From positions 19,744,103 through 19,808,102 of the forward strand of contig NC_087072.1 in the NCBI RefSeq assembly GCF_026151205.1: 64,000 nt of DNA, given 5' to 3'. Numbering within the stretch: the stretch's first letter is position 1; each line of letters opens with the position of its first letter. This document shows positions 47,801 through 58,195 of the stretch, in pieces. A program made the position numbers and the translations under genes. This stretch comes from Bolinopsis microptera. Taxonomy: Eukaryota > Ctenophora > Tentaculata > Lobata > Bolinopsidae. The notes beneath the pieces are model-generated. The model was not told the DNA's origin. It did no database searches and saw only the letters and a list, made by a program, of their open reading frames with translations.

Positions 47801-47939
47801 AAATCTATCTTCTCCTACATTTTTGAAGCAATCACCCTGAAACTTTCAGGATATTTTTTAGGGATCATTTAGAAGAAAAGTATTGAGCCGAATTTGGGAG
47901 ATAGGCCTCAGAAATTTTTTTAATTTTTTTTATCTCACA

Positions 47940-48276
47940 CTTATTTTACTTCGGAGTATTCCAACAGCCACATTGTTACACAAGTGTAACTAGCCAATTA
48001 CAGGAAGCCGAAGGATTTAATTAGGCCAGTGACGGTTAAGGTAGTGTGTACCATACTTTCTTTGCCCAAGACTTCGCTGCAATGGACAGCTTCTCATTTA
48101 ACCCTCACACACGATTTCTCGAATATTCGGCTGAGTATACCGGGGGCTGCATAGACCACTCAGGATCTTTAGCTGAATGTCGACGACACTCACCCCACGA
48201 CTAGGCAGGCAGTGGGTTTCGAACTCGCAATCTCACGATTACAAATCCGATGATTAACCAACTACGCTACCTGGCC
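47940..48276 (-). mobile_element. tRNA-derived SINE
   Basis: On the minus strand it starts GGCCAGGTAGCGTAGTTGG (A box) and has GAGTTCGAAACC (B box, 48215-48226), then CTCAGCCGAAT and GAGGGTTAAATGAG as in the SINE at 31.4 kb. The tRNA head differs from that copy. The 3' part runs to a T/A-rich stretch near 47910-47940; that limit is approximate. It is inserted in the left half of the fold-back element. Confidence 0.8.
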
Positions 48277-48279
48277 GTT

Positions 48280-48349
48280 ATTCGATTTTGAAAATCTTGG
48301 ACCTCATTTTTTGTTGATTTTTTCAGGTCCAAGATTTTCAAAATCGAAT
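48280..48349. repeat. Perfect 25-bp hairpin at the centre of the fold-back element
   Basis: ATTCGATTTTGAAAATCTTG and five more bases at 48280-48304 are perfectly inverted at 48325-48349 around a 20-base T-rich loop. It adjoins the SINE 5' end. Confidence 0.9.
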
Positions 48350-48683
48350 AAAAAAGGTCTATCTCAAAATTGGGCTCGACACCTATCTTCTAAATGATCC
48401 CTAGAACATATCCTAAAAGTTTCAGGGTGATTGCTCAAAAAATGTAGGAGAAGAAAGATTTTTAGACTCGATTTTCAGGACACGCGATTGAAAATCGCTC
48501 GCACAATACAATTACACATGAGCGCTGACTTTGACCAGCAATAATTTCGGCTAGGAACAATATTTTTCCATGGGACTAAAAGCAGCTGATAGATATCACT
48601 CCCTTCTATCAGAAACAACTATAAAATCAATTTCGAGAGATTTTTGATGAAGACCCCCCCCCCCCCCCCCCCCCGGCCCCCTT

Positions 48684-50039
48684 AATACTCATCATATTGT
48701 GTTTATTACATTATAACCATTGATATACACAGCTGTGGATTGCGCACAAGGCCGCTGCAGCGGTGCTGTGAGTCAGGAGGGGTCACATGACACTCAACCC
48801 ACCCAATTTGACACTTCAATTGTTGTTACTAATTATATCGATCAGTTATATATAATGTAGAAATCTATACTTACACACATCTTCTGGATATCTCTGAAGC
48901 AAGGAGATCATTCTATGATATTAAAAAATAATATAATAATAGTTTAAACTTTTAGATTATGAAATTTAAAAATTTAGAATAAAGTAAAGTAAAGTGAAGT
49001 AAAGTAAAGTAAAAATTATGACATAACATCATCACACATAACATTTAGAATACAAGTCAAGTTAATGAAATATTTTTAGAATAACTTCACTTCTGTTTTA
49101 GAATTTTTATTTAATTTTGAATTCATTAGTTTAGGCTTAGTGCCGTCATTTTAATGAGTGACTAGCACCGCGCTGATATTATTATTAAATCTAAAATAGC
49201 TAATAATTTAATAAATTATTAACAGGCCCCTTAACGTGGGCAATAATATACGCTTTATAAATTATATAAACAAATTGCAGTCTATTTTTCCAATGTTGTT
49301 AAGTGTCTCTTTAGATCTGTTTTGGTGTTTTGTGGGAGTTCCCACATTTGTTGGTTGAGAATGCTCAACATAACAAACATGATGCTTGACTGCTTTATTG
49401 ACCCGGACAGGCACCGGGGGCAGACATCCCAACACCAGTGCATTGGGACATAGTGTTGGTCTGCTTCAGGACGTGTTAGATCCTAGAGAAGCCGCCATCC
49501 CCTCTACTGCTTTAGCTCAGCGGCAGCATGAGCCCTGGTTTCCTGCCACATTGGTACCTCTGAAAGTACAGAAAAGTAGTGGATTTCGGGGTCCAGGATC
49601 CTCCCTCTTTAATCTTTATGGTGGTGTTATTTCTCTGAGATGTTTGCAGAGTCTTTATTTTATGATCTTTCTAGTTTAGTTGGATAAATCCTGGAGAGCA
49701 TCATTTTGACCTGATAGAAATTTATGATTGAGATGAATTTTAGAGTAGTATACAGTAAAAAGTGTATTTTACATAGCATAATCTAATTTTCATGAGCATA
49801 TCTAATTTTCATGAGTTTATTATCGGATGTTCAAGGTTAACTATGTTTATTATGATATTATTATTCATTGTAATATGGCAATAAAATTTAAATTTTGTTT
49901 TACTTAAAATTTGTTTTACTTAGTGACAGAACAACTTAAAATGCACAGGTGTGCCACGAAAACAAGTAAGTATACAAGAAAACCTGAAAAGCAATCCAAA
50001 TTTAGGTTCCAACTTCCAAACCATGGAAAAATTGTAAAG
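48684..50039. other. Intergenic with a pentanucleotide repeat
   Basis: Contains a (AAAGT)n run at 48981-49015. A more GC-rich block at about 49386-49580 with no gene motif may be an old repeat. From about 49917 the sequence may already belong to the LINE fragment that follows. Confidence 0.4.
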
Positions 50040-50640
50040 ACTTGATACTGCGTAAGGAGTGGTCTAACACTGTAACTAATAAGAACCCTGGTGGTAATAT
50101 TTTGCTCTACCAAGTATTTAGTGATTATCGTAGGATGCTCAAAGCTATCATTAAAGCTGCCAAACGTTGGCATTACTGTAACGAAATCCTAAACAACTGT
50201 GAAAACAGCAAGAAAACCTAGCAAATTATTAACGAACTTAGGGGCAAGAAAAAGAGGAAAACCAACCCCCATTTATCATTGATAACCAAAGAATAGTTGG
50301 TAGAAGAGCCATCACTAATGGATTCAATGCTTGGTCTCTATTGCACCCAAGCTGAATGAGACACTAAATGATCTATCTCATGGCCTGCCTATGTTACCCA
50401 TGAAAAATTTCTATGACTTCCTGAATCCGATAAATGAAAAAACTATTAGGCTAGAAGATTGCTCCTCGAAAGAAATATTGAAAATCATAAGCGAGTTTGA
50501 AAATGGTTAAACTAGTGACATTTCCATATTAGTGTAGTAAAAAAATTGTCTTTTCTCGATAACTACCGTCCTATCTCCACACTGTCCGTCTTCGGTAAAC
50601 TCTTTGAAAAGCTCACATATTCTAGAATATACGAATTTGT
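50040..50640 (+). pseudogene. LINE fragment, ORF2 linker and start of reverse transcriptase
   Basis: A plus-strand frame reads LRKEWSNTV, YRRMLKAIIKAAKRWHY, then a stop inside a KKT-stop-QIINELRG block, the linker between endonuclease and reverse transcriptase. After frame breaks it resumes with DNYRPISTL and FGKLFEKL, the first reverse transcriptase block. It ends before the palm motifs. Broken by at least one stop and frameshifts. Confidence 0.75.
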
Positions 50641-50676
50641 TAGCTCCAAGGCACAGGAGGAGCTAAGTGCAAAGAA

Positions 50677-50832
50677 ACTGCCACTAACTGCTACTAACTG
50701 CCACTAACTGCCACAAACCATGCCACTAACTGCTACTAACTGCCACTAACTGCCACTAACTGCTACAATCGCGCCCACGCATTTGCGCGCGACAGTAGCA
50801 GTTAGTGGCAGTTAGTGGCAGTTAGTGGCAGT
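50677..50832. repeat. Inverted arrays of the decamer ACTGCCACTA
   Basis: About nine ACTGCCACTA/ACTGCTACTA units at 50677-50766 are followed, across a 28-base GC-rich spacer (CGCGCCCACG...TTGCGCGCGA), by four inverted units at 50795-50832. The last three to four units can pair as a hairpin. Confidence 0.9.
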
Positions 50833-50934
50833 TTTTATGCGCGTCGGGATTTCAAATCGAGCGCTCATCAATTTTTATAATAGCAAGTCCGCAGCGTTTA
50901 GAGCTGCATTGTTGATTACTGGGCCGCGCTCACA

Positions 50935-51010
50935 GCTCGGCCTGTCATTCCGCCGAATCTCTATTCATTAATGAACATGATAGCCTGAGGTCCCCAGGTA
51001 ACATTGTTGA
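50935..51010. repeat. Dispersed repeat family, copy 2 of 3
   Basis: Blocks GCTCGGCCTGTCATTCCGCC and AGCCTGAGGTCCCCAGGTAA, about 30 bp apart. Related pairs occur at about 47320-47390 (inverted) and 55630-55765. Confidence 0.55.
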
Positions 51011-53143
51011 CTAAACCAAACTGTGCACGTTGCGCTAGATGTCAAATGTTGCATATAGCGTATACGTTTTTTAAAACTATTTTTTATTTGATTTGACTTA
51101 ACTTGTAGTAAACGGTCGGCCGTTTTACAACACGTCAATATGACTGCTTGTGTTACTGTTAGTTTCGACATTAAATATTTTGTTCTCGCATGAGTATATG
51201 AATGTTTGATATGAATTATGAAATAAGATGTAAGAAGTCGTGTATTGTGTAATAGATTCAGAAAACTCGTAAATGTGCAAGTATATGAATATTTATATCA
51301 TATCCATTAAATTATAATTATATTCATGGGACCAGCAAAAGCTCACAGTTAACAGCATTTATTTTTATTTATGATAAGATGATAAGTTCGTTATGCATGA
51401 GCAATTTTTAATTTAGTTCGTATCAGGCTAGGAGTCTAGTAATCAAGTTTTATTTGTTAATAAAATAAACTTCTCTACGGTATTAGGTAAACTAGGAAAG
51501 AAAAATTTTTAGGAAAGAAAAATTTTTATTTACCACAAATAATCAATACATAATGCAAATGTTATATTCATAAATAAATTCAAATTTCAATTTCAAACAC
51601 ATATACAGTACGCCGCGCACACAGCCACAATTTAAAATTGTTCAGAAATTCGTAGGTCAGCTGTAGGCGCCGCGCACAGGATCTATTTAATTGTTAACTT
51701 ACAATTACATGTCACATTTCTTAATTACTAGAGCCAAAATTTCAGAAGCAAAATAATTTAAAAGATATTTCTGTCGTTTACTCAGTACAGGCCGTGAGCA
51801 CTGCGATCTAATTAATATAATAATGGAGAGATTCCAAAAAACCGCGCGCTCGTTATTTATTGTGATTAAATTGAGTGCGCGCCACTGTGAACAGCAGTAC
51901 CGCTCAAGCATGAATTAGTACTGAGCGGTACGCAGTTCTGCGTGAGGCGTAGACATTTGTAGCACACGTTTCATTCAACTAATCCATTAATCCATGTGAC
52001 ATGTACAATGTAATTATATTAAAGCAAAAAGAGTATTAATTTTAGTAATAATTGACGTAAACATATGTGTTTAAATAACATCTATAATCTAGCGAGTTAC
52101 TAATACCGTTCGCGTTTGTTTGTATTCTTGATTATATATCTTTACACTAGCCTATATTATGATGGAGATATACATTATATAATTGCTCCAATATTCAACA
52201 CTGCTAAACAACAAATACCTACTCGCCCATCGATGAAGCAGTCGCCAAAACAAAGCTCAAAGTTAATATATCTTCGTACTTCGTTTTGGAAACTGTAGAA
52301 TTCCAATAAATAATTAGTGTTTCAATCGTGTATTCGATGGGCAAGCACTCGCCACTTGAGGCCGAGACAAACGGCACCAGCTCCGCCCCGCAACCGTGAA
52401 GTAAGGCGGGGTGGTGGTGTGCGCCGTTTATACGGCCCACAGCACGAGACATTTTGAGCTCCAAGACTTAAGACTATGAAAGTCCCGAATTAAACGTAGC
52501 GACTTACCATCGTCAGCCGTCAAAAATTTAGAATTTGTATGTTATAAACTCTACACCTGCTATCAGTCTAACATGTAATTTAGTTTGTTATTGGCTAAAT
52601 TTTCAACTCGATTAAGCGATGCAGACGGATGAACTAGGCTTCTCCTCCGTCAAAAACACAATGAGAGGGGATTGTGGAAGGACACGAACACTATTCGTTA
52701 ACTCGTACCCCGGGTACCCCCTAGAACTGTGTCCCATCAGAGAGAGCCCATCACCCGTCAGATCGAAAACAGTGTTTTAGTTTTGATATATGCTGTACCA
52801 ATTACAATAAATGGTAAGTCAAGGCTGACGTTGGTAGCAAAGTATAAAGTGACACGTCACAACAAAATAACCACTACACACTACACACACTATACGCTAT
52901 AACTATTGTACACAGTACACAGTATAACTAAAATATGAAATATAAACAAGTTACAAGAGACAAAAGAGTTTACAGAAGAGTTTTACATCGGCTCAGCACC
53001 GCCAGGACATTGGCTATACACGTGGGTCAATTAGTTTGATTTGGTATGGTTCGACCGGGAAAGTGGTCGAAATTAGTGCTCTTAATGAGTCATCACTGTC
53101 GTCTGAATATTAGAGCGGGAACTTCCCAAGTTTCGGCCGACAA
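51011..53143. other. Repeat-poor AT-rich region without a gene
   Basis: No supported gene. A minus-strand frame at 52219-52452 (ATG at 52452, GC-rich first half) is open for 77 codons but has no recognisable motif. A perfect 18-bp direct repeat occurs near 51494-51530. Confidence 0.35.
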
Positions 53144-53184
53144 CGCGCGCGCATAGCATCGGCGCGCAATGCTATGCGCGCGCG
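53144..53184. repeat. 16-bp perfect CG-rich palindrome
   Basis: CGCGCGCGCATAGCAT at 53144-53159 is inverted at 53169-53184 around nine bases that are also CG-rich. It could extrude as a cruciform; function unknown. Confidence 0.9.
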
Positions 53185-53341
53185 TTTCAATATTGCTGAG
53201 TCATTCGGCGGTTGCGCTCAGCGTAACTTGGAAATGAGTTGTATGTTGTTTACCTAAATTCAAGCATGGTATTCATAGATAAGCTTGTCAGTCAGTAAGT
53301 GCTTAAGTGGGAATAACAGGCAAATGAATATCACTTCATAA

Positions 53342-54697
53342 TCAGAATTCAGTGAAATTTCTGTCACACCACTCAGTTCCATACCGGTTTTGAGCTCTTA
53401 GAAGTGACTGTTTAAGTAAATTCTTGACAGATCCGCATGTGGAGGTGAAATTTAACGGGCCAACTTTACGGAATTCGTTCCACAGCCATGCAGATTTATA
53501 AATAAATTGATTAGTTGGAGAGGGTGTAATGAACAGATTATCTTTCCTATTTGATATGTTGAATAAGTAGTATAACGAAATTGGTACTCGTGACTTAATG
53601 ATCTTAAAAAGTTCCATTAAACAACGGTATCGGTACAGGTTCTCTGTAACAAGTAATTCATGTTTTGTGAATAGAGGCTTAGTGGACTCTTTAACATAGA
53701 ATTCAGATCCTAGACGTTGAGAATTAATTGGTCTTGCTCTAGCACATGTCTTGAATTTGTCTACATAAGCTTCATAGTCTCCAAATAGAATCCTGATACA
53801 CTTCTTTTGAGTAATAAATAGTGGTTTTAACTGATTATTGGGAATACCTCCCCAGACAGAAATAGCATAACCTAGGTGTGATTCAAAGAGAGAATGATAT
53901 ATTTGTTTATATAGTGATTCTGGTAAGCATTTCTTAATACGGTAGATACGTCCACAAGCACTTCTTAGTTTCTTGTTGAGGGATGATATATGTGGTTTCC
54001 AGCTCAATTTATCATCCATGATTACTCCGAGAAACTTTGTCTGACTTACACGTTTAATTATTTTGTTATTAATGGACAAGTTTTGGCTATCTATATCGGC
54101 ATCTAATTCGTTATTATTACGTTTAGAGGGAGAAAAATACATGTAACAACACTTCTTTACATTAATGTGCAGTAGGTTAACTCCCATATACTTGTTTACG
54201 GCCTGTAGTACTTCATTAGCCAATTCATATGCTTTATTTCTCGAATCGGCAGCGACAAATATATTAGTATCGTCTGCAAATAAGACAAATTTACCCTTTT
54301 TAGTTATATTGCATATGTCATTGATGTACAGTAGGAAAAGTAGAGGTGCTAATACACTACCCTGAGGGACCCCGAATTCAACCGGTAATTCATCAGATTT
54401 GGTATCCAAAACGTTTACAAATTGTTTCCTATTAGACAAATAACTAGAGATAAGATTCAGAGCATTTCCTCTTATGCCATAGTTGTTTAATTTTGTAGTT
54501 AGTTTACAGTGGTCTAGAGTGTCAAAGGCTTTTGAGAGATCGATAAAGACCCCTAGGACATGTTGCTTTTTACTAATTAACGATTCTATATGTTCTACAG
54601 AGTAGTTCAGTGCATGGCTGGTGGAGTGTCCTTTTCTAAAGATAGATCGGAGCGCAGCAAAAAATTTAATAGCTTGTCCTGGACCGAATTCTACCAA
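53342..54697 (-). pseudogene. LINE reverse transcriptase, 5'-truncated
   Basis: A long open frame of about 450 codons on the minus strand without the endonuclease or the first reverse transcriptase block. Motifs in order: FRKGHSTSHAL, FIDLSKAFDTLDH, GVPQGSVLAPLLFLLY, FADDTN (catalytic DD), TKFLGVIMDDKLSW, and a C-terminal region with SHLGYAISVWGG and NLYRYRC. This is the CR1/Jockey-like non-LTR pattern. The frame is intact to a stop at 53342, so the insertion is fairly young, but it cannot be autonomous. Confidence 0.9.
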
Positions 54698-56391
54698 ATA
54701 TTATCACTACAAGTATAACACTTTTCGGATTTAGAAGGGTGCTGTCCAGACTATGAGTATGTTAACAGTGCGCGGTGATATGATTGAAGCTGAAGTCAGC
54801 ACTAAAAATTAAAGTAGATATTATTATTAGAAAATATATGAATTTGGGACAAAATAATTTACTATCGAAGTTGATTCACGATGTCAATCCTTCGCAGCTC
54901 GGTGAGGCACAGTGGTGCATCTCGCCGATCCATCTCTGGTTGCGAGAAGCATTATTTGATGCGCGCGCGACCCAGTAGTGCATCGCGCTACAACTATCGA
55001 AGGAAATAAATATTAACTTTTTGATAAGAAAAGCGATTACTAACTACAGTTACACAAACACTGCATGGCAATACGATTACAAATTGTTTATTAAATGTTA
55101 AATCCGGGTATCGCTATTAGTATTGTGCTATTGTGCCAAAATTACAATATTATATGGTCAATCGTAATCATTTGCAATTTGGAAGACCCCTTTGCTGATA
55201 TGTAAACGACCCCTTATATTAACTTGATTGTAGCAAACCGCGTGATGTTTATTGATCATCAGTTCGATAGGACGATAGTTATGAGAAAAGCTACAAAACT
55301 ACAATTTCCATAACCATTTTTATAACTAAACGCTTGATTGACGGTTCAGAATTTTATTTGAATAACAGGGCCTCCCACGGATTAAACAGTTTTGTGCGGA
55401 GAAAGAAGTGAAGAGAGTACGAAGCCAAAGAGTTCTCCGACAATTGTTCCAGCTAGCCTCACCGCAGCAACGCCAACAGCAAGCAGGGACTTATCCATGC
55501 AAGGCCCATGCAACCTATACAACGCTGACCCAGAATGGACATGCCACGGTACCACTATAATATTTGCTTTTATTCTCCTTGATTGCACTAGCAGTAGCAG
55601 AATTTGCTGCTTGTAATTCCTGGGCGTTGCTGAACCTGTCATTCCGCCCTATCTGCTATAGGCATATTTTTAATCGCCATAATATGTTCAATGTTAAATC
55701 AATGTGTTTAACTTAATAAATACAAAAGCCTGAGCGAGGTATACCGTTCCCAGGTAAATTCATCTTTGCAAGTTGAATTTGCGTTTCTGAAACCACTCTC
55801 TGCACTGGTAATTGTATTTAAAAGGGAACACAAAATGATGTACGTGACCAAAATTATTCCCCGCGCGACGCAATTAGATTCTCTTTCAGCATTAAGTTTC
55901 AGTTTCTGGGTAATTCGCGCGTAAAATCATATTTGCACGTGTGCGTTCCATGTTCTCAGAATTAGGCAACGGTAAGTTTAATCTTTAACTTTAACCGTTT
56001 TGAAACAGGTGCTGTTATTTCATGCTGGGAATCCCAAAAAGTGCTTGATCGGCCAGTTCATCATTGTGTCTTGCTAAATACTTGGTTAGTTTCATTATGC
56101 TTCGACTAATCATCACTGTTGGATTGGGGATGGTATTCAACTGTTGAGGGCCTACTGTAACAGCCATTGATACGCTTATAGTTATCAGACAGCAACTAAC
56201 TGATATCCAATGGGTCTCAGCCATAGAACAATACAGGCTCAACGGTGGCTCGGAAAAGTATAATCTTCATGGTCTTATATATGATTTTGGTCTATTAGAA
56301 CGAGTTTTAAGTGAAATATATCCTCCAGAGATGATTACTAATAAAAATAATACTTCAGTTCGTGAAACTGACTTTTTAGATATTTATAGTC
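54698..56391. other. Region with a dispersed repeat copy, no gene
   Basis: Includes copy 3 of the dispersed family (about 55630-55765: CCTGTCATTCCGCC and GTTCCCAGGTAA blocks). ACTATCGAAG occurs twice near 54858-55000 around a CG-rich stretch. Overlapping frames at 55382-55642 on both strands have no motif. Confidence 0.4.
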
Positions 56392-56394
56392 TTA

Positions 56395-56600
56395 GGCCCG
56401 TATTCACCAACCTTTAGGTCATACTTAAGCAGCGTTTTAAGTATGAGGTCGGACTTAAAAAGGAGTTTAAGTGGCAACTTTAAAAATGGTATTCACCAAA
56501 TTCACGATTAAGTGTCACACTTAATTTTTAAGGGTGACACTTAAAATCCCTTAAATTTGGTTAAGAGAACATATCTGGAGAGGTAGGGTTTCTTTAATTT
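56395..56600. mobile_element. Possible Harbinger-like terminus with hairpins
   Basis: TTA precedes GGCCCGTATTCACCAACC, which resembles termini and TWA target sites of PIF/Harbinger elements. GTATTCACCAA recurs at 56493. Inside are fold-back motifs, CATACTTAA/TTAAGTATG and AGTGTCACACTTAA/GTGACACTTAA. The opposite terminus was not found, so the identification is tentative. Confidence 0.35.
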
Positions 56601-57396
56601 TTAGTAACCAATTAATTAGAAATCTCTTGATTAATTAGGAACGTTCACAAAAAGTGAAGTGAGTTGTGTCCACATGATGTTTTGTCCACATGATGTTTGA
56701 ACAATACCGTGTAAGCAAACGTTTATGACGCTGGATGACTAACCTCCGTTGAATCTGAATGAAGTTGTGATATAGGATATACAATGGTTTTATATCATGG
56801 TTAGATAACTTAGCTAATACCGAATAATCTCCAGGAAGTACTATTTATGTAAAGTTAAAGATCTATCATCCTATAATTCTATCAGTTTATTACACATTGG
56901 GGTGTCTTATTACCAGTCTGATAAAGTAGTAAAGTGCAGTATGACACTACTTGAACACAGATTCTGAGCCAAGCATTGTGATGTCAAGGATACATCTCAC
57001 GTGTTGATAAAAGGTGTTACAAATACCTGAAATATAACGTTGAGTATTTGTGCAAGGAAACGGAGTAAAGTATAGTTGCACAATCGTAATGCAAACTATA
57101 AAATAATATTAGTACGGCATATGGGTGAAAGGAGGCGTTGGCAATAAGCCAATCTTCGCCTGGATTGCTGCTTGTTAGAAAATATTGTCTCGCCTCTCCA
57201 AAAAAAGAAAGCAGAAATTAGAAACCACAAAACAAGTTGCATATATAAAAACAACAGTTTTATAAGACTCAGTTCTAACTCTCTAATAGTAGTCCTCAAT
57301 GTAATCAACAACTTAACAGAAACAGAAATTTCTGAACAGTGTTAGCTACAATAATAAATACAATTCATATCTAGGCCACTTGAACGAACACCTATG

Positions 57397-57612
57397 CAAC
57401 AATAAGACAACAATAAGACAACAATAAGACAACATTAAGATAACAAACACCGATAAGACAACAAAATATGATAAAATATTAAGACTACATTAAGACAACA
57501 TTAAGACATCATTAAGACAACATTAAGACAACAAACTCATTTAAGACAACATTAAGACAAAAAATTCATTTAAAACAACATTAAGACAACAAACTCGTTT
57601 ATTAAGACTACA
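57397..57612 (+). repeat. Degenerate tandem repeat of ACATTAAGACA
   Basis: About fifteen copies of a 10-11 bp unit (ACAATAAGACA / ACATTAAGACA), interrupted by AAACTCATTT-type spacers. The complementary unit TTAATGTTGCC recurs at 62340-62375. Confidence 0.8.
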
Positions 57613-58195
57613 TTAATGCAAAAAAATGTTTAGAATATGTAATATACTTTAACCCGTTATATTATATATATATTATATTAATTAAATATATATATTATAT
57701 TAATTAAAAGTCGGTTTAATTTTCAATCCCTTCGGCCGGGATTTCACTGCCGCAGTTAAAAAGGGTAGGATTATTAACCCGCTGAGTCAGTAACACATAA
57801 TCGCATAATCAGTTTTCATGGATAATTAAGCCATTATTAGGCACTGCATTCCATTTTACTATATTTGTATAAAGCGAGACGACATAATCCGTGCCATTTT
57901 ACTGACACCACGGCATAAACTTTAACGCGACTTTCCGCAAAAACCGTAAAAGATATACAACTGAAACATTTTTGACTGGGTCAAATGCTTTAATGGCCTC
58001 CAAATCAATAGGAGTTTTAGAGCCCAAGATTTGGACCCCTCAAAAACGCGAATTAAATAGGTAATAATTATTTTAGTTTCTTGAGTCTTGACACCATTTC
58101 AGGTTTATACGGGTTCCTGCTAGTATAATACTTACGTAAATATATTATCTGAGTAACAAGATTTGAACTTTATTTAATTGTTTCAATTATGTAAT

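Larger units (their letters stand above)
47031..48683. mobile_element. Fold-back (long inverted repeat) element with insertions
   Basis: The ends AAGGGGGCCGG and CCGGCCCCCTT are inverted, and the arms match inward for about 210 bp (47031-47238 against 48463-48683). The match resumes at 47800-47906 against 48350-48460, so the right arm is continuous over about 330 bp while the left arm is interrupted. The right terminus contains a run of 21 C where the left has seven G. Two younger insertions explain the asymmetry: 47280-47800 and a SINE at about 47940-48276. The centre is a separate 25-bp perfect hairpin. No transposase frame. Confidence 0.85.

Noticed and set aside
48205-48276. A functional tRNA gene on the minus strand
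   Set aside because: Same reasoning: good internal boxes but extended repeat body and no paired acceptor stem.
49917-54697. A single LINE inverted by twin priming
   Set aside because: In twin priming the inverted 5' part lies upstream of the 3' part in the direction of the 3' part; here it lies on the other side and nearly 3 kb away.
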